The position numbers were made by a program, and so were the translations under genes. Source: Ehretia macrophylla (Eukaryota > Streptophyta > Magnoliopsida > Boraginales > Ehretiaceae). Taken from it: 64,000 bases of DNA. Under the pieces are notes generated by a model. That model was given only the letters and a program-made list of their open reading frames with translations, made no database searches and was not told the origin of the DNA. Position 1 is the first letter of the stretch. Each line of letters begins with the position of its first letter. The stretch spans positions 7,527,501 to 7,591,500 of the forward strand of contig CM075768.1 of the NCBI GenBank assembly GCA_037974665.1, written 5' to 3'. Below are positions 46,318-57,772 of this stretch, in pieces.

Positions 46318-49244
46318 TGTAACACCGTGACCCCTCACGGAATCAGGAGCTCTATTAAGTCCACTAAGCACAACCCGAACCTAATCCCAAGACACAGAAA
46401 ACGAGGGAAACATACAGAGTTTTCCCTATTTATAGGCCAAACCACAAACCTGCAAGCAGAAGAAATAATCCACAACAACATTCTAAAATAAATTTAAGAT
46501 TCCTTCCTTATTAAAATATACATACATGGACATACGTACCTACTACTAGGTTAGATATCTAATTACACACTTATAATACCATTCTAATGTACTTTAAAGA
46601 AAACTAAATTTATCTAGTCTATTACAGTCCGATCTATTTAACTATATCTACTTCAGTTACAAGCCTCTGATACCAAATAACACTTTTGCATATTACAACA
46701 CAACTAACCACAAGACAATAAAACCTTCAAAAGAATACACATAATCGTTTACATATTATTCAGGTAACAACCAAATCTAAGCTAGCAACAGGAAATCAAG
46801 AGGACTCTAGAGCCTCATATTCCTCAAACTCCGAAGAAACAAAACTTGTCTTACCTGAAAAGTGTTAGAAAAAGGGGTGAGCATACAATACATGTATACT
46901 CAGTGAGGGAAAAAATAGTTTTTCGGGGTGTTTTCGAAAATGTTTTCATGCAATGCAAATAGTTAAATTAGGCACAAACTATGATAAGGTAATAGTTGAA
47001 TAGCAAATACAGGATGACAATTGAAAGAAATATAATCACTGGTAACTCTCCAAGGACAAAGGGCCTAAGCGAGAGTTACACTAGATAACCACATATGAGC
47101 CCGTGGTAGTCATGTCAATACACCGACGATATCGGCCATCCGGAGTAACATGACACTACGAACCACATCCGATACCAGGGTAGTCATGCCAATACACCAA
47201 CAACATCGGTCGTCCGGAGTGTCATGACGCTATCTAGTCATGGTAGTCATGCCAATACACCGACGACATCAGCCTTCTGGAGTATCATGACGCTACCAGG
47301 ACCCACTGAAGAACAGCATGCTATAATATTCGATTAATAGTTATACTCTCACGTAAAATAAGATATCAATTAAATATATTCTAATTATTTCCGTATTTCA
47401 ACCAAATAAGCAATATAACAATATTAACAAGACATAAGCATATTCTTAACAAAGTAACCATATAACAATAATCAACAAGCAATATAAGCAAAATAACGGG
47501 AATTTAACTATAATCATTCAATATAAGTAAAGTAGACAAGTAATTCAATTCATAGAACTTCCCCTATTAGGCAAACATTCCATACAAGTTCAACTAGTCA
47601 CTTAGATAGCCAAATGTAAGACAATTACCAACAATTAATTCAATATTCCATAGCTAACCTCTTACATTTCCTAGCCATTATATACGTCATATAACAATAG
47701 GGTCACCTTATAATCTTGTTAGATATACCACAATCACCAATGAACCAATATCAAGCTCCCTAAAGCACACAATCACACACATGACCCTTTGATGTTCAAT
47801 TGCGCATTTGTCAACTCAAATCCCATTCTAGCCAATCCAAGCCTTAAACTAGCCTCAAGGACACTTAACTAATCAATTGAAAGCCAATTACGAACAATTA
47901 TATCCATTTGCTATAAACTAGCCCTTTAATCCAAATAGGCATTATTCTAACGATTAGTATTTAAGCTACATAATTCATATAAGCCATGAAACTCCCAATC
48001 CAACTGTACTAACTTCATATAGACACTTTATGATGCGTATCTAGAATACGAAACCTCATTTTAACTTATATTCACTACAAACCCCCGATTCGCCTCTTAG
48101 CCCATTTGAACTACAACTACCTCAACCGATTACCTAATCAACACCATAAATGCACCGCACTCGTTATTTAACACATTTAGGACTCTACAACACATCAAAA
48201 TATACCCAGTCAACACTTTGCGATTATGGCCCCCTTTGATCACAATTAAGAATTTTCAATTCCTAGCCATGTTCTAGCCAATTAACCTTACATTTAGCTT
48301 CCTAGACACTTCACAATCACCAACTAATCACAACCAAGCTTTTTATAACACACACAACACACCCACAACCCAAAATCCCTAAATGGTCAATTCTTACTAT
48401 GTTCCAATCATATTTTATTGAGTTTAAGCACTAATCTAAGCCATTGGGTAATTATGACACCTACTAGAAGCCTCAAAACATACATTGCAAGCAAATCTCG
48501 AAATTAGATGAAATATTCATCATATTCTCCAAATTCCTACATGCAATTTCTACCTATATACTTGCAATATAACCATAAACGTTTACTCTACACCCTTAAT
48601 AACTATCATTATAAGGAAAACAATCCATAAAACAAATATTTATATCAATATCATAATTTTACATAAAGCTTGAAACAATAAAAAAAAATGCCACATACAT
48701 GCATTCCCTCACCATAAACAAGGTTGAAGAAGCTTGGAGAAGACTTTGGACGGACTGGAAATGGCTTGAAGAAGACAAATGTTGAAGCCCTAGAATTTTT
48801 CATCATTTTCCCCCTTTTTTTTTTTCCTTGGCTGATTTTGAGCTTGCCTTCTTTTTTTGTTTTAGTTGTTATATAAGTAGTTGGGTTGGGTTTAGTTGGG
48901 TCAAAAGGGTCATGGGTTTGTGTCAATGGGTAGCTAGGTGATTTAATTAAAGTCAATGCAAGGCTAAAACAAATAAAACCCAAAAATGCAATCTTGGAAA
49001 ATATTATTCATTTGTAATGTTTAGCTATTTTTCTACTCACCTTCCCGAAATACTATATACGTAATTGCAATTTCTTATGTCTCATAAATGTCAAGTATTA
49101 TGGAAAAATGTAAAAACAAAAAAATAAAGCGGTCGAAAATGCTTGTGAATAGTAATTATTCTAGTTAAACATTTAAGTAATGAATGCACACAAGTATATA
49201 CAAATATATATGACATATGCATGTTCTAGGGCTCGGGCGTCACA
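46318..49244 (-). mobile_element. Solo-type LTR of the 2.9-kb-LTR Gypsy family (copy B)
   Basis: On the minus strand it starts TGTGACGCCCGAGCCC at 49,244 and ends GGTGTTACA at 46,318, 2,927 bp. It lies inside Copia-B RT, with RT sequence resuming on both sides. It shares the 'gtgagcataca..cagtgagg' box (46,877-46,910) and the 38-bp dyad box (47,042-47,079) with copies A and C. It has no coding interior. Confidence 0.88.
47106..47302. repeat. Minisatellite in LTR copy B
   Basis: Three units of about 63-74 bp begin GTAGTCATG near 47,106, 47,180 and 47,243. Each holds 'ccaatacaccgacgacatc' and 'cggagta.catgac' phrases. They lie just beyond the conserved dyad box. Confidence 0.85.
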
Positions 49245-50590
49245 TAGGTGATTCTTGTAACTGGTGAATATGTATCAAAGTAGTCAAGGCTTTCCTTTTG
49301 CCTGTAACCCTTAATTACAAGTCTGGCCTTGTATTTGTCTATAGATCTATCTGCCTTCATCTTCCTCTTAAAAATCCATTTACATCCGAGGGGTTTATTT
49401 CCAGGAGGAAGATCCACCAATGCCCAAGTGTAATTTTTCATGATAGACTCTATCTCACTATTGACAGCCTCTCTTCACAAAGGAGCATCAGGGGTTGTTA
49501 TCGTCTCATTAAAGGTACAAGGCTAATTTTTTAACAAATATGTCAGAAAATCTAGACCAAATGATTTGTCTGTTCTAGCCCTTTTACTGTGTCTCAGGGC
49601 ATCTTTATCTAAATCATGACTTTCCTCATAAGTTATTTTCGAAGAACTTGGTTCTTGTGTCTTTTTGCAAGGAAATTTCTCTTCGAAAAATTATGCATTC
49701 CTTGACTCAATAACTATATTTTCAAGTATATCAATTATTTTTTATTTGTACACAAGGAACCTATATGCAGCACTATTGTGTGCATATTCGATAAAGATAC
49801 AGTCTACAGTCTAGGGACCTATTTTGACCATTTTAGGAGCTGGAACTCCAACTTTGGCTAGGCAACCCACACTCTTAAGTATTTGTAGGAAAGTGGTCGA
49901 CCTTTCCATAATTCGTAGGGTGTCTTCTCAAATTTCTTGTGGGGTACCTTATTTAAAATATGGTTTGCAGTTAAAACTGCCTTCCCCCACAAGTTCTGAG
50001 GTAGCCTAAAATGAATCAACATGACATTCATTATTTCTTTTAGGGTTCGGTTCTTACGCTCAACAATACCGTTCTGTTGAGGGTATAAGGAGCTGTCATT
50101 TGGTGAACAATTCTATGTTCAACACAATATCCCTCAAATGGATATACATATTCTCCTCCTTTATCACTTCTCAACATCTTGATCTTCTTACCAAGTTAAT
50201 TTTTTACCTCATTTTTGTATAGTTTAAATACTTCTAAAGCTTCATCCTTGCTTTGAAATAGATAAACATAACAAAACCTTGTGCAATTGTTAATGAAAGT
50301 AATGAAATACTTTTTTCCACCTCTAGTTTGCACAAATTTTAAGTCACAAATATTACTGTGAATTAATTCTAGTGGTTTAATACTTTTTTCCACCGATTTG
50401 AAAGAAGTTCTCTTTAACTTTGATTCTATGCAAATTTTACATTTTTTGTTTGAATTAAAGTCAACTTTAGGTAGTGACCTTAACTTCACCAATCTTTGCA
50501 AAGAACCAAAATTCACATGTCCTAATCTATCGTGCCATAAATTAGGAGAATCCAAGACATAAGCAACCGACTTATTCTTGTTTGTTGGCT
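49245..50590 (-). mobile_element. Copia-B integrase and RT N-terminal part
   Basis: The pre-integrase zinc motif WHDRLGHVNFGSLQRL and CKICIESK (50,540-50,400) leads into the integrase core (LELIHSNICD, FITFINNCTRFCYVYLF). The RT N-terminus [20 protein letters not shown] and [13 protein letters not shown] is at 49,430-49,290. The left edge is the LTR insertion. This is a fossil. Confidence 0.8.
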
Positions 50591-50599
50591 CGCTGACTG

Positions 50600-51370
50600 A
50601 TACTAAGTAGGTACAATGGTTATTACATTGAGTTTAAATAAACCCTCACACAAGTAACTACTGCCCACAACCATTCCACTCTTGAAAAGTACCATTTTAT
50701 TAGATTCAAACTCCATTTTGAATCCATTCTTACTCAACAATGATCCAGACTCTAGATTCTTGCGAATATCTAGAACATGCAACACATTGTTGAGGATAAG
50801 TTGTTTTCTTGAAGTCATCTTCAGGATTATTTTTCCCGTCCCTTACACCTTAGAGATGGATGAATTTCCAATGTATAGGGTTTCATCAGTAAATTGATAT
50901 GTGGTGAACATACTCCTATCCAAACACACATGTTGGGTAGGTCTAGTATCCACTGCCACTCTTTGGGGTTACTAACCAAGTTAAATTTTGACACCATAGT
51001 AGATAAATTAACGTTAGAAACATCCTCAACAAGATTATCTACCTCATTGATGTTTGCTTGTCTACATCCAACTTGACTGTTTGGATTACCCCAAATTTGA
51101 TGTATCATTTTCCAAGAACTTCACAAGATTCAGTATGTTTAGGTTGGCCAACATTTTCTGCTGCCACCTTTTAAAGTCCCTCCCGGTGAATTTTATCAAA
51201 CTCTCAGTATGGCCAGCAGGAGCCGATGCAACAAATGGCGAAGCCGTAGCAATAGTCACAGCTAGTCTCATTAGAACATTCTCGTTCCCGGATCCACCGC
51301 TAGACCCACTTTCAGTCTAGGGATTCTAATTGTTAAGTCCCTGTTCCACATTCATGTTTCCAGAAGCCAT
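50600..51370 (-). mobile_element. Copia-B gag/protease region
   Basis: It starts at ATG 51,370 (MASGNMNVEQG). The gag core FTGRDFKRWQQKMLANLN (51,185-51,130) is the UBN2-type Copia gag signature. Further left, RKQLILNNVLHVLDIRKNL (50,815-50,757) is the sequence that usually follows the Copia protease. This is a fossil. Confidence 0.75.
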
Positions 51371-51669
51371 AGGTAATACTTTTTCAAAAATTTTAAATTA
51401 AGTCCAAAGTATTAAAAGCTGCACTTCAAAGGAGGAAGTTAGTTCCAAATCTCAATAAGTGTAGAAAGGTATGCAATTGAAATAAAATGAAATTTGCTAG
51501 AAATAACTCTACCTTAAAGTTGCACTATTAAGAGATATAAGGATAAGATAGATCTCCAAAAAAAATAGATCAAACTTTAATTAGGAACATAAGTAGATGA
51601 CTGATCACGTACATAAACCAACTTATTGACTAAGTTAATATATCTTCTCAAACATGTATCTCAATAATA

Positions 51670-52228
51670 TATACTGAATATAAATACAAGATAAGTTAAA
51701 AAAATAAATAAATAAATAAAGCTAACTGAGGCTCGAGTTTGGCTCGATGCCCTTAAGGTATTACCGAGGCGCAATGATGCTAACATCCTCTTTGCGGATA
51801 CCTCCCAGAATACAACGTTAGATCCTTCGTAAAAGCAACAATTTACGAAGCTTTCAAACCGACAGTGGCGAACTCTCTCTAATGCTAAACTAAAATGTTG
51901 ACTATAACGCTAAATGTTCGTGCTAAATGAGGTTCCAAGGAGAGGTATTTATAGGCAAAAGATGAGTCAAATCGGATAGCCATTTCCACCATGCAGATCA
52001 TAGGATTGCATCCTATTTACTCCACTTTCTCCTCTTGCTAATGAAGCCAAACGTGAGAATGCCCACTTTCTTTACTCCACACATGCACAAAATGTGTTGT
52101 ACTTGGATCAGCCCACCACTTCATGCATCTACAACAAATAGCAAAATGTGGGCAATAGACGTAGGTCAATAATGTGGACTAAGAATGGAAATTTAGCTCA
52201 ATTTCTCATTCACCACTTTCCTCCAACA
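51670..52228 (-). mobile_element. Copia-B 5' LTR
   Basis: It starts TGTTGGAGGAAAGTGG at 52,228 and pairs with the LTR at 43,849-44,473. The outer flank is AGGGC. The boundary with the leader is approximate. Confidence 0.8.
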
Positions 52229-52880
52229 AGGGCCTGGGATTTTGCTAGAGTTTTCTCGTTTTTTATTTGTTTTTTCTCTGTGCTTAACTTTAAGGGTAAA
52301 TAATTTTAAGGGTAATTTAACTATTGTGTCAATCTTATTTTAATCACCGACCTATTTTCACTTCAAAAGGATTATATTTTTTTTTACATTTTTTTAAATT
52401 TTCACTATAAAGTTAGACAGAAACTAAGATACTCAAGTTAATTTTTTTTTTCTTTTTTTCCCATATTTATTCTTAATTTTTCTTATATTTTCTTTCTTCC
52501 CTTTCCCAACGTCTGTCATCAATATCTTTTTTGCCCCTAACAAATAACAATAACTCACTAATTCTACTACTTTTACGAAAGCTAGCTACCACGACCACCT
52601 CCTACGCTACTTTTTCCACAACCTCCACCGTTGTGAACCCTACCGCCCCTACCAAACCTCACTTCAAAACCACAACCTTATCAAGACCGCCACTTCCTCA
52701 ACCAACCCTAATATATCGATTGCTTTTTATTGCTCATTATCAAGCTTCATAATTTATAAGCTCTATTCTTTCAATTTTGACTATATAAATCAATATAAGT
52801 CAGCTTCCTTGGACACCTAATATATTTATAGCTTTTGACTAATCTCAAACTAAATTATTCTCATCCCTTGGACAGCGCAC
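52229..52880. other. Intergenic, no gene recognised
   Basis: T-rich AT DNA (T runs near 52,378 and 52,442) and a Thr/Pro-rich chance frame. Nothing supports a gene. Confidence 0.4.
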
Positions 52881-53097
52881 TGTAACAGATTACTAAGAAG
52901 TGTTTATGCTCACCAGAAAGATGAGGTAGCTTTCATTAATGGAAAATAACATAAAGTTAATTCAACAAAGAGAAAAGGAAAATAGAAAGTAATTCTCTTC
53001 TTGACCCCTTTTCTAATTCCACAAGATCTATATATATAGCTACCTCCTAGTTTACTATATGTGCTACTCAATTTGTCATAACAACTTAGTGACATCA
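52881..53097 (-). mobile_element. Probable 3' LTR of the Reina-like element
   Basis: About 217 bp, from TGATGTCACTAAG (53,097) to TCTGTTACA (52,881) on the minus strand, with a leader-like 'ttccattaatgaaagc'. No second LTR is in the window to confirm the edges, and no good purine tract was seen before it. A duplicated 'caatggattgctcattgctcttg' phrase lies upstream at 53,244-53,284. Confidence 0.4.
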
Positions 53098-53289
53098 TAC
53101 AACTAACTTATGCCACGTATTCAGATCGATACTTTGATACTGCAAGCTTTCGAAGACTTCTTCTGGGCTTATTGGGCTTTGATATCTCTTTGTTCATAAT
53201 TGTGTTTGCTGAACTTTCTGATTGGGCCTGTTGAACCTGCTCTTGCAATGGATTGCTCATTGCTCTTGCAATGGATTGCTCATTACACT

Positions 53290-54478
53290 GCCCCCGTTGT
53301 CAATAAGAACCTTGTCCTCAAGGTTCCAGTTGGGATAAGTTGTCAAAAAAGCTTGTTGATCTTCCCATGTTGTATCTTCTTGTGAAAGATTCTCTCATTG
53401 TATCAAAAGTTGTGGCTGAATAGTGTTGCCCCTGCGAATAGAGCGCTGGTCTAAAATAGTTGTTGGCTGCAATTGAGGAATATCAGGTTGAGGTGGAAGA
53501 ATGACCTCAGTTGTTGGTGTGCCATTGGTTCCTACAGTTTTCTTGAAGAGAGAGACATGAAAGACAGGATGAAGTTTTGATGTCTCGGGTAGCTTGAGTT
53601 TGTAAGCCACTGCTCCAATTATTTCCATAATGCGAAAAGGCCAAAAAAATTTCCTACTCAATTTCTGATTAGAGTGGCCATGAACCAAAATCTGCTGATA
53701 TGGTTGTAACTTGACAAGGACCCAATCACCAATATGAAATTCATGATCAATGCGGTTTTTATCACTCTGTTGTTTCATTCGATGTTGCGCCCTCTACAAA
53801 TTGATTTTGAGTTTCAGTAATATAGAGTCACGTTGTTGTAGATCAAAATCGAGAACAACATTAGAAGTAGAAAGATGAACATATCTCAATAGCGTTGAAG
53901 GATTTCTACCATATACTGCAGCAAACGGTGTCATACCGACCGAGGATTGATATAAGGTGTTATACAAAAATTCTGGCCACGGAAGAAACTTAGACCATAA
54001 CTTTGGTGAGTCCATGACAAAGCAACTAAGATACATTTCCAAAGTCCAATTTAAACGTTCCGTCTAGCCATCTGTTTGTGGGTGATATAAGCTGCTCATC
54101 TTTAATGCATTACCTTGCAGGCAGAACAATTCTTTCCAAAAAGAGCTAAGGAAGAGTTTATCGACTTGGGAATACCATGCAAGCGTACAATTTCTTTAAC
54201 AAATATCGCTGCAATTTTGGACTTGTCGCCTGACTGACCAGTGGAATGAAATGGCCATATTTTGATAATCTATCAACCACCACCAAAATTTTTGAGAAGC
54301 CATATGATGTTGGTAGATATTGGATAAAATCTAATGAAATATCCTCCCAGATTTGAGCTGGGATGGGCAGGGGTTGCAACAACCCAGCTAGTGTAGATTT
54401 GACGATTTCGATTGTTGACACACCATGGACTCTTCCACAAAATGTTTCATATCTTTTCGCATTGTACTCCAATAACAA
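53290..54478 (-). mobile_element. Reina-like integrase and chromodomain
   Basis: The integrase core has WEDISLDFIQYLPTSYGFSK and VVDRLSKYGHFIPL near 54,360-54,250 and MTPFAAVYGRNPSTLLRYV near 53,930. The C-terminal GDWVLVKLQPYQQ and KLHPVFHVSLFKK follow at 53,720-53,540. After 53,395 a chromodomain-like TTWEDQQAFLTTYP and NLEDKV are visible. Chromodomains direct such elements to heterochromatin. This is a fossil. Confidence 0.8.
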
Positions 54479-55486
54479 CTAGGTGCCAGTCGAATATATG
54501 TTCTTAAGAATCCCGCATGACCCCCCCAAAGGAGTAGCATGAAACTCTTTGAGGATCACAGGCTGCAGGGAAGATGGAATCACCATTTTATTATGAAAAA
54601 AAATTATGCCATCATGATATGAGTAACCTGGTAATTCCGCAGGTTGCAATAGAAGTGTTGACCTCAACTTAGTCAATTCCGGGTCCTCGTCCGTGGCCTT
54701 CCTTAATTCTTTCAAAAATGATAGCTCAACGGTGGAAAATGCCGCCAATTCTGCTTCAATAGGACATCGAGAGAGTGCATTAGCCGTCGTATTAGTTTTA
54801 TCAGGCTTATAGACTATTTCAAAGTAAAATCCTAATAACTTGGAGACCCATTTTTGGTGATCTAGTGTTTGTATTGTTTGCTCCATCATAGCTTTCAAAC
54901 TTTGTTGATCCGTCTTGATTACAAAATGATATTGACGCCATTTTGCTACCGCCGAAGTAATGGCATGCAATTCTCTCTGAGATGTTGAGGCGGCTTATAA
55001 TTTTAGACTGAGTTTCGGGCTAAAATTAGCAAATGGATGCCCATCTTGCAAAAGTGTCGCACCAATACTATGTCCAGTCTCAACAATGAATGGAACTTCA
55101 AAATTAGGCAATGAAAGCACTGGGGCCGTTATAAGGGCAACTTTTAATTATTGAAAGAAAAAAGCTACTGCTGCATTCCAAACAAAGGAGTCCTTCTTCA
55201 ATAGCTTCGTAAGTGCATGAACAATTGCAGCAAAGTTCTTGATAAACTTGCGATAATAGCTTGCAAGACCAAGGAATCCTTGCAGTTGCTTAATAGTCTT
55301 GGGAAGAGGCCAGTCACGAACTGCCCTCACTTTATCAGGATCCATGGCCACACAATTACCGGTAATAATATGGCCGAGGTATTCAATTCTCCACTTGCCA
55401 AAACTGCATTTAGTTTGTTTAGCACAAAAGCTATTAGTGAGTAATAATTGAAGAACTTGCTCCAAGTGAAGTAAATGTTGTTGTTA

Positions 55487-55647
55487 ATACGATATATAAG
55501 AACCACTACTACAAAGAGTATTAAACCTTTGATCGTGAAATATCGATTGCGACAGTCATACACCACCTGTGTCCGCGTTCCCGAAGGCACCCCTCTCTTT
55601 CAAGAGGATTCGCGGCATGTCAAGCCCTAGTAAGGTTCTTCGCTTTG

Positions 55648-55689
<42 letters not shown>

Positions 55690-55912
55690 ATCAATTCCTT
55701 TAAGTTTCATTCAATGTGCTCTAACCAAAGCCGTCTTCCTATTCCATGCTTGAGCGTAGTATCCAAGTTGAATAGGGCATTCCTACGTAGACTGTCAGAT
55801 CTTCCCACGTTTTTAGCTCGGGCTTGGCTCTTTTTTTTTCTCCCATGCCTTTCTTAGCATAGAGTTACTTACAAAATCTCAAATCTCTCTCGACACCGAG
55901 AATTTTGGTTGT
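55487..55912. other. 426-bp insert containing plastid DNA
   Basis: The RT sequence breaks after VFFDDIL on the right and resumes at QQHLLHLEQ on the left. Little element DNA seems lost. The middle 163 bp is plastid 16S rRNA; the flanks (55,487-55,549 and 55,713-55,912) are not recognised and may be other organelle pieces. There are no terminal repeats, so this looks like filler DNA caught during break repair. Confidence 0.7.
55550..55712 (-). pseudogene. Plastid 16S rRNA fragment (NUPT-like)
   Basis: The minus strand matches the conserved 16S core around E. coli positions 900-1065, including GGGGGCCCGCACAAGCGG, GGAGCATGTGGTTTAATTCG, the plastid-type GCAAAGCGAAGAACCTTAC and CATGCCGCGAATCC. 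Plant mitochondrial 18S differs in those spots. I recall about five differences from the usual plastid sequence, all C:G to T:A, as expected for an old methylated nuclear copy. It is not a working rRNA gene. Confidence 0.9.
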
Positions 55913-56398
55913 GAGAATATCATCAAAAAACACCAAGACGCTTTTGCGCAATAGAGGTCCAAAAGTGTCATTCATAATAGCCTGGAATATTGGCGGGGCA
56001 TTTGTTAGCCCCAATGGCATGACCACGAACTTGTAATGCCCGTCATGCGTACGAAAAGCTATTTTATAAATGTCTTCCTCTCTAACACGGATTTGATGAT
56101 ACCCTGGATGAATATGTATTTTAGAAAACATGGACGCCCCATGAAGCTTATCCAGTAATTCATCCACAGTTGGAATGGGAAATCGATCTCTTACCGTTAC
56201 CGCATTAAGAGCACGGTAATCGGTGCAAAATCTTCAAGTGTTGTCTTTCTTTCGCACTAATAACACTGGTGCTGAAAAGGGGCTATTGCTGGGCCTGATA
56301 ATGCCATCAGTTAGCATCTCTGTTACTAATTTGTCAATTTCAGTCTTGTGGCAGAGAGAATAATGATAAGGGCGAACATTCACTAGAGCTATGCCCGG

Positions 56399-57770
56399 TT
56401 ATAAATGTATTGCCTGGTTATCTTGGCTATTTTGCTCAAATTTCATCGTTAACTTTGCATAATTGTGGACAATCGGGCCCAAAGTTGCTAACCACGAAAC
56501 CCCTAACACCACATCTGAGCCTTCCAGCGGTAACACATAGAGATCAATTGTAAAGCGGTGACTTTGAATCACAATTGGTACTTGTCTTACCAGGCTTTCA
56601 CTCATAAGTCGATGCCCATTCCAGACTGCCACTGCCACCGCTAAGTTGCTAATTGCCTCAATTGGCAGTTTCAAATACTTGGCAACACGGGTCTACATGA
56701 AACTGTCAGTGTTATCCCCGTCGACCAAAATTTGCACCATAGATCCACCAATGTCGCCTTTGAATTGTAGTGTCGTTGGCGAAAAATTCCTAGACAGTGC
56801 ATTTAAAGAAATTTCGGGCGGTTTGTTAAGCTCCTCTAGCTACAATTGAGTAGCTAGATGTTCATCTTCTTAATCACCATTTTGTCCCGCATCATCAAAA
56901 TCCAGCATAAAAAATTGAGATTTCGTTTGGCAGTAGTGGCCCAGTGTATATTTTTTGTCACAATTGTAACAGAGTCCCTTGTCACGTCTCTGCTGCATCT
57001 CATGTGGTGATAATTTTCGTATGGTGAAAGGGTTGATAGATGAAGCTACTTGTGAGGAGGTTGGTTGTGTTTGGCTGAAGGTTTGGTGTCGGGTTTGGCT
57101 AGTGGATGGCTAGGGTCTAGCAAAGTTTGATTGAGCCGTGTATATGGGTTGGGTAGTGTATGGGCTAGTCTTTGGTTACAAAGTGGAGTAGTGTATGGGT
57201 TAGGTTTATGTGGATATGGTGAGTGAGTTGTGCTTGTTGGCTAGCGTGATTTGTCACCACGATGGGCTAGTTGGGATTACTCTAAGAATTTGGATTCCTG
57301 TAGCTTCGCTAGGTCCATTGCCTGAGATAGGGAACTGGGCTGTAGGCCAAACTTCTGAATGAGCATCGGGTCGTAAGCCTGTAATGAAACAGCTCAGCAG
57401 GAAGGACGGCGTCAAGCCAACGGTGCGATTCGATAATACCATGAAATTTGACTGGTACACTTCGACCGTCGACGTTTGCATAAGTTTTGATAGTGCTCCT
57501 TGATAGTCTTCAAACTCGGATGGCCCAAATCGAATCTCCAAAGCTCTCGTAAATTGATCCCACGTGGTGAATTGGTAGTTTTTGGTCATCCATTGAAACC
57601 ATTGGAGAGCTTGCCATCCATGGGGAAAGAAGTAATAAGCAACCGCTGATCGTAAAGAGTGTAGTGATAGGCAAAAAACATTTCCGCCTTGAAAATCCAA
57701 CCCACCGGATCTTCGCCATCGAACCTCGGAAAATCCAAACGTACTTGTCGACCTTGCAAGCTAGGTGGGT
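56399..57770 (-). mobile_element. Reina-like gag and protease
   Basis: The gag core has FFPHGWQALQWFQWMTKNY, TWDQFTRALEIRFGPSEFED and YQGALSKLMQTSTVEVYQSN (57,640-57,470). A CX2C zinc-knuckle patch lies near 56,990-56,940. The retropepsin part VLPLEGSDVVLGVSWLATLG is near 56,540-56,480. This is a fossil, cut at 57,772 by element C. Confidence 0.75.
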
Positions 57771-57772
57771 AT

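Larger units (their letters stand above)
43849..52228 (-). mobile_element. Ty1/Copia retrotransposon fossil (Copia-B)
   Basis: On the minus strand: 5' LTR (52,228-51,670), gag (from ATG at 51,370), protease/integrase (50,600-49,530), RT (49,530-49,245 and 46,317-45,500), RNase H (45,415-45,146) and 3' LTR (44,473-43,849). The gag-integrase-RT order is that of Copia. A 2.9-kb Gypsy LTR (46,318-49,244) sits in the RT. It is broken, with many interruptions. The LTRs differ at about 9 percent over 330 aligned bases, so it is a few million years old at usual plant rates. Confidence 0.88.
54479..56400 (-). mobile_element. Reina-like RT and RNase H, split by an organelle-DNA insert
   Basis: The RT palm ([36 protein letters not shown] and the VFFDDIL box) lies at 56,120-55,913. 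After the insert comes HLEQVLQLL, CSFGKWRIEYLGHII and LGLASYYRKFIKNFA (55,480-55,210). RNase H follows (FVIKTDQQSLKAMM, 54,930-54,885). This is a fossil. Confidence 0.82.
52881..57772 (-). mobile_element. Reina-like Ty3/Gypsy chromovirus fossil
   Basis: On the minus strand: gag (57,770-57,000), protease (56,850-56,399), RT and RNase H (56,400-54,480), integrase (54,480-53,395), a chromodomain-like end (53,395-53,290) and a short LTR (53,097-52,881). The chromodomain and short LTR suggest Reina. Its gag is cut at 57,772 by element C, so the 5' end lies right of the window. A 426-bp insert with plastid rRNA sits in RT. It is broken with several interruptions. Confidence 0.8.

Noticed and set aside
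47106-47302. Regularly spaced repeats that could suggest a CRISPR array
   Set aside because: Only three long, imperfect units without unique spacers, inside an LTR of a plant retroelement.
52531-52752. Thr/Pro-rich plus-strand open frame
   Set aside because: Low-complexity composition, no motif, and no promoter or partner; it fits chance in AC-rich DNA.
55645-55857. Plus-strand open frame of 70 codons
   Set aside because: It runs through the reverse strand of the plastid 16S fragment and is not a protein gene.
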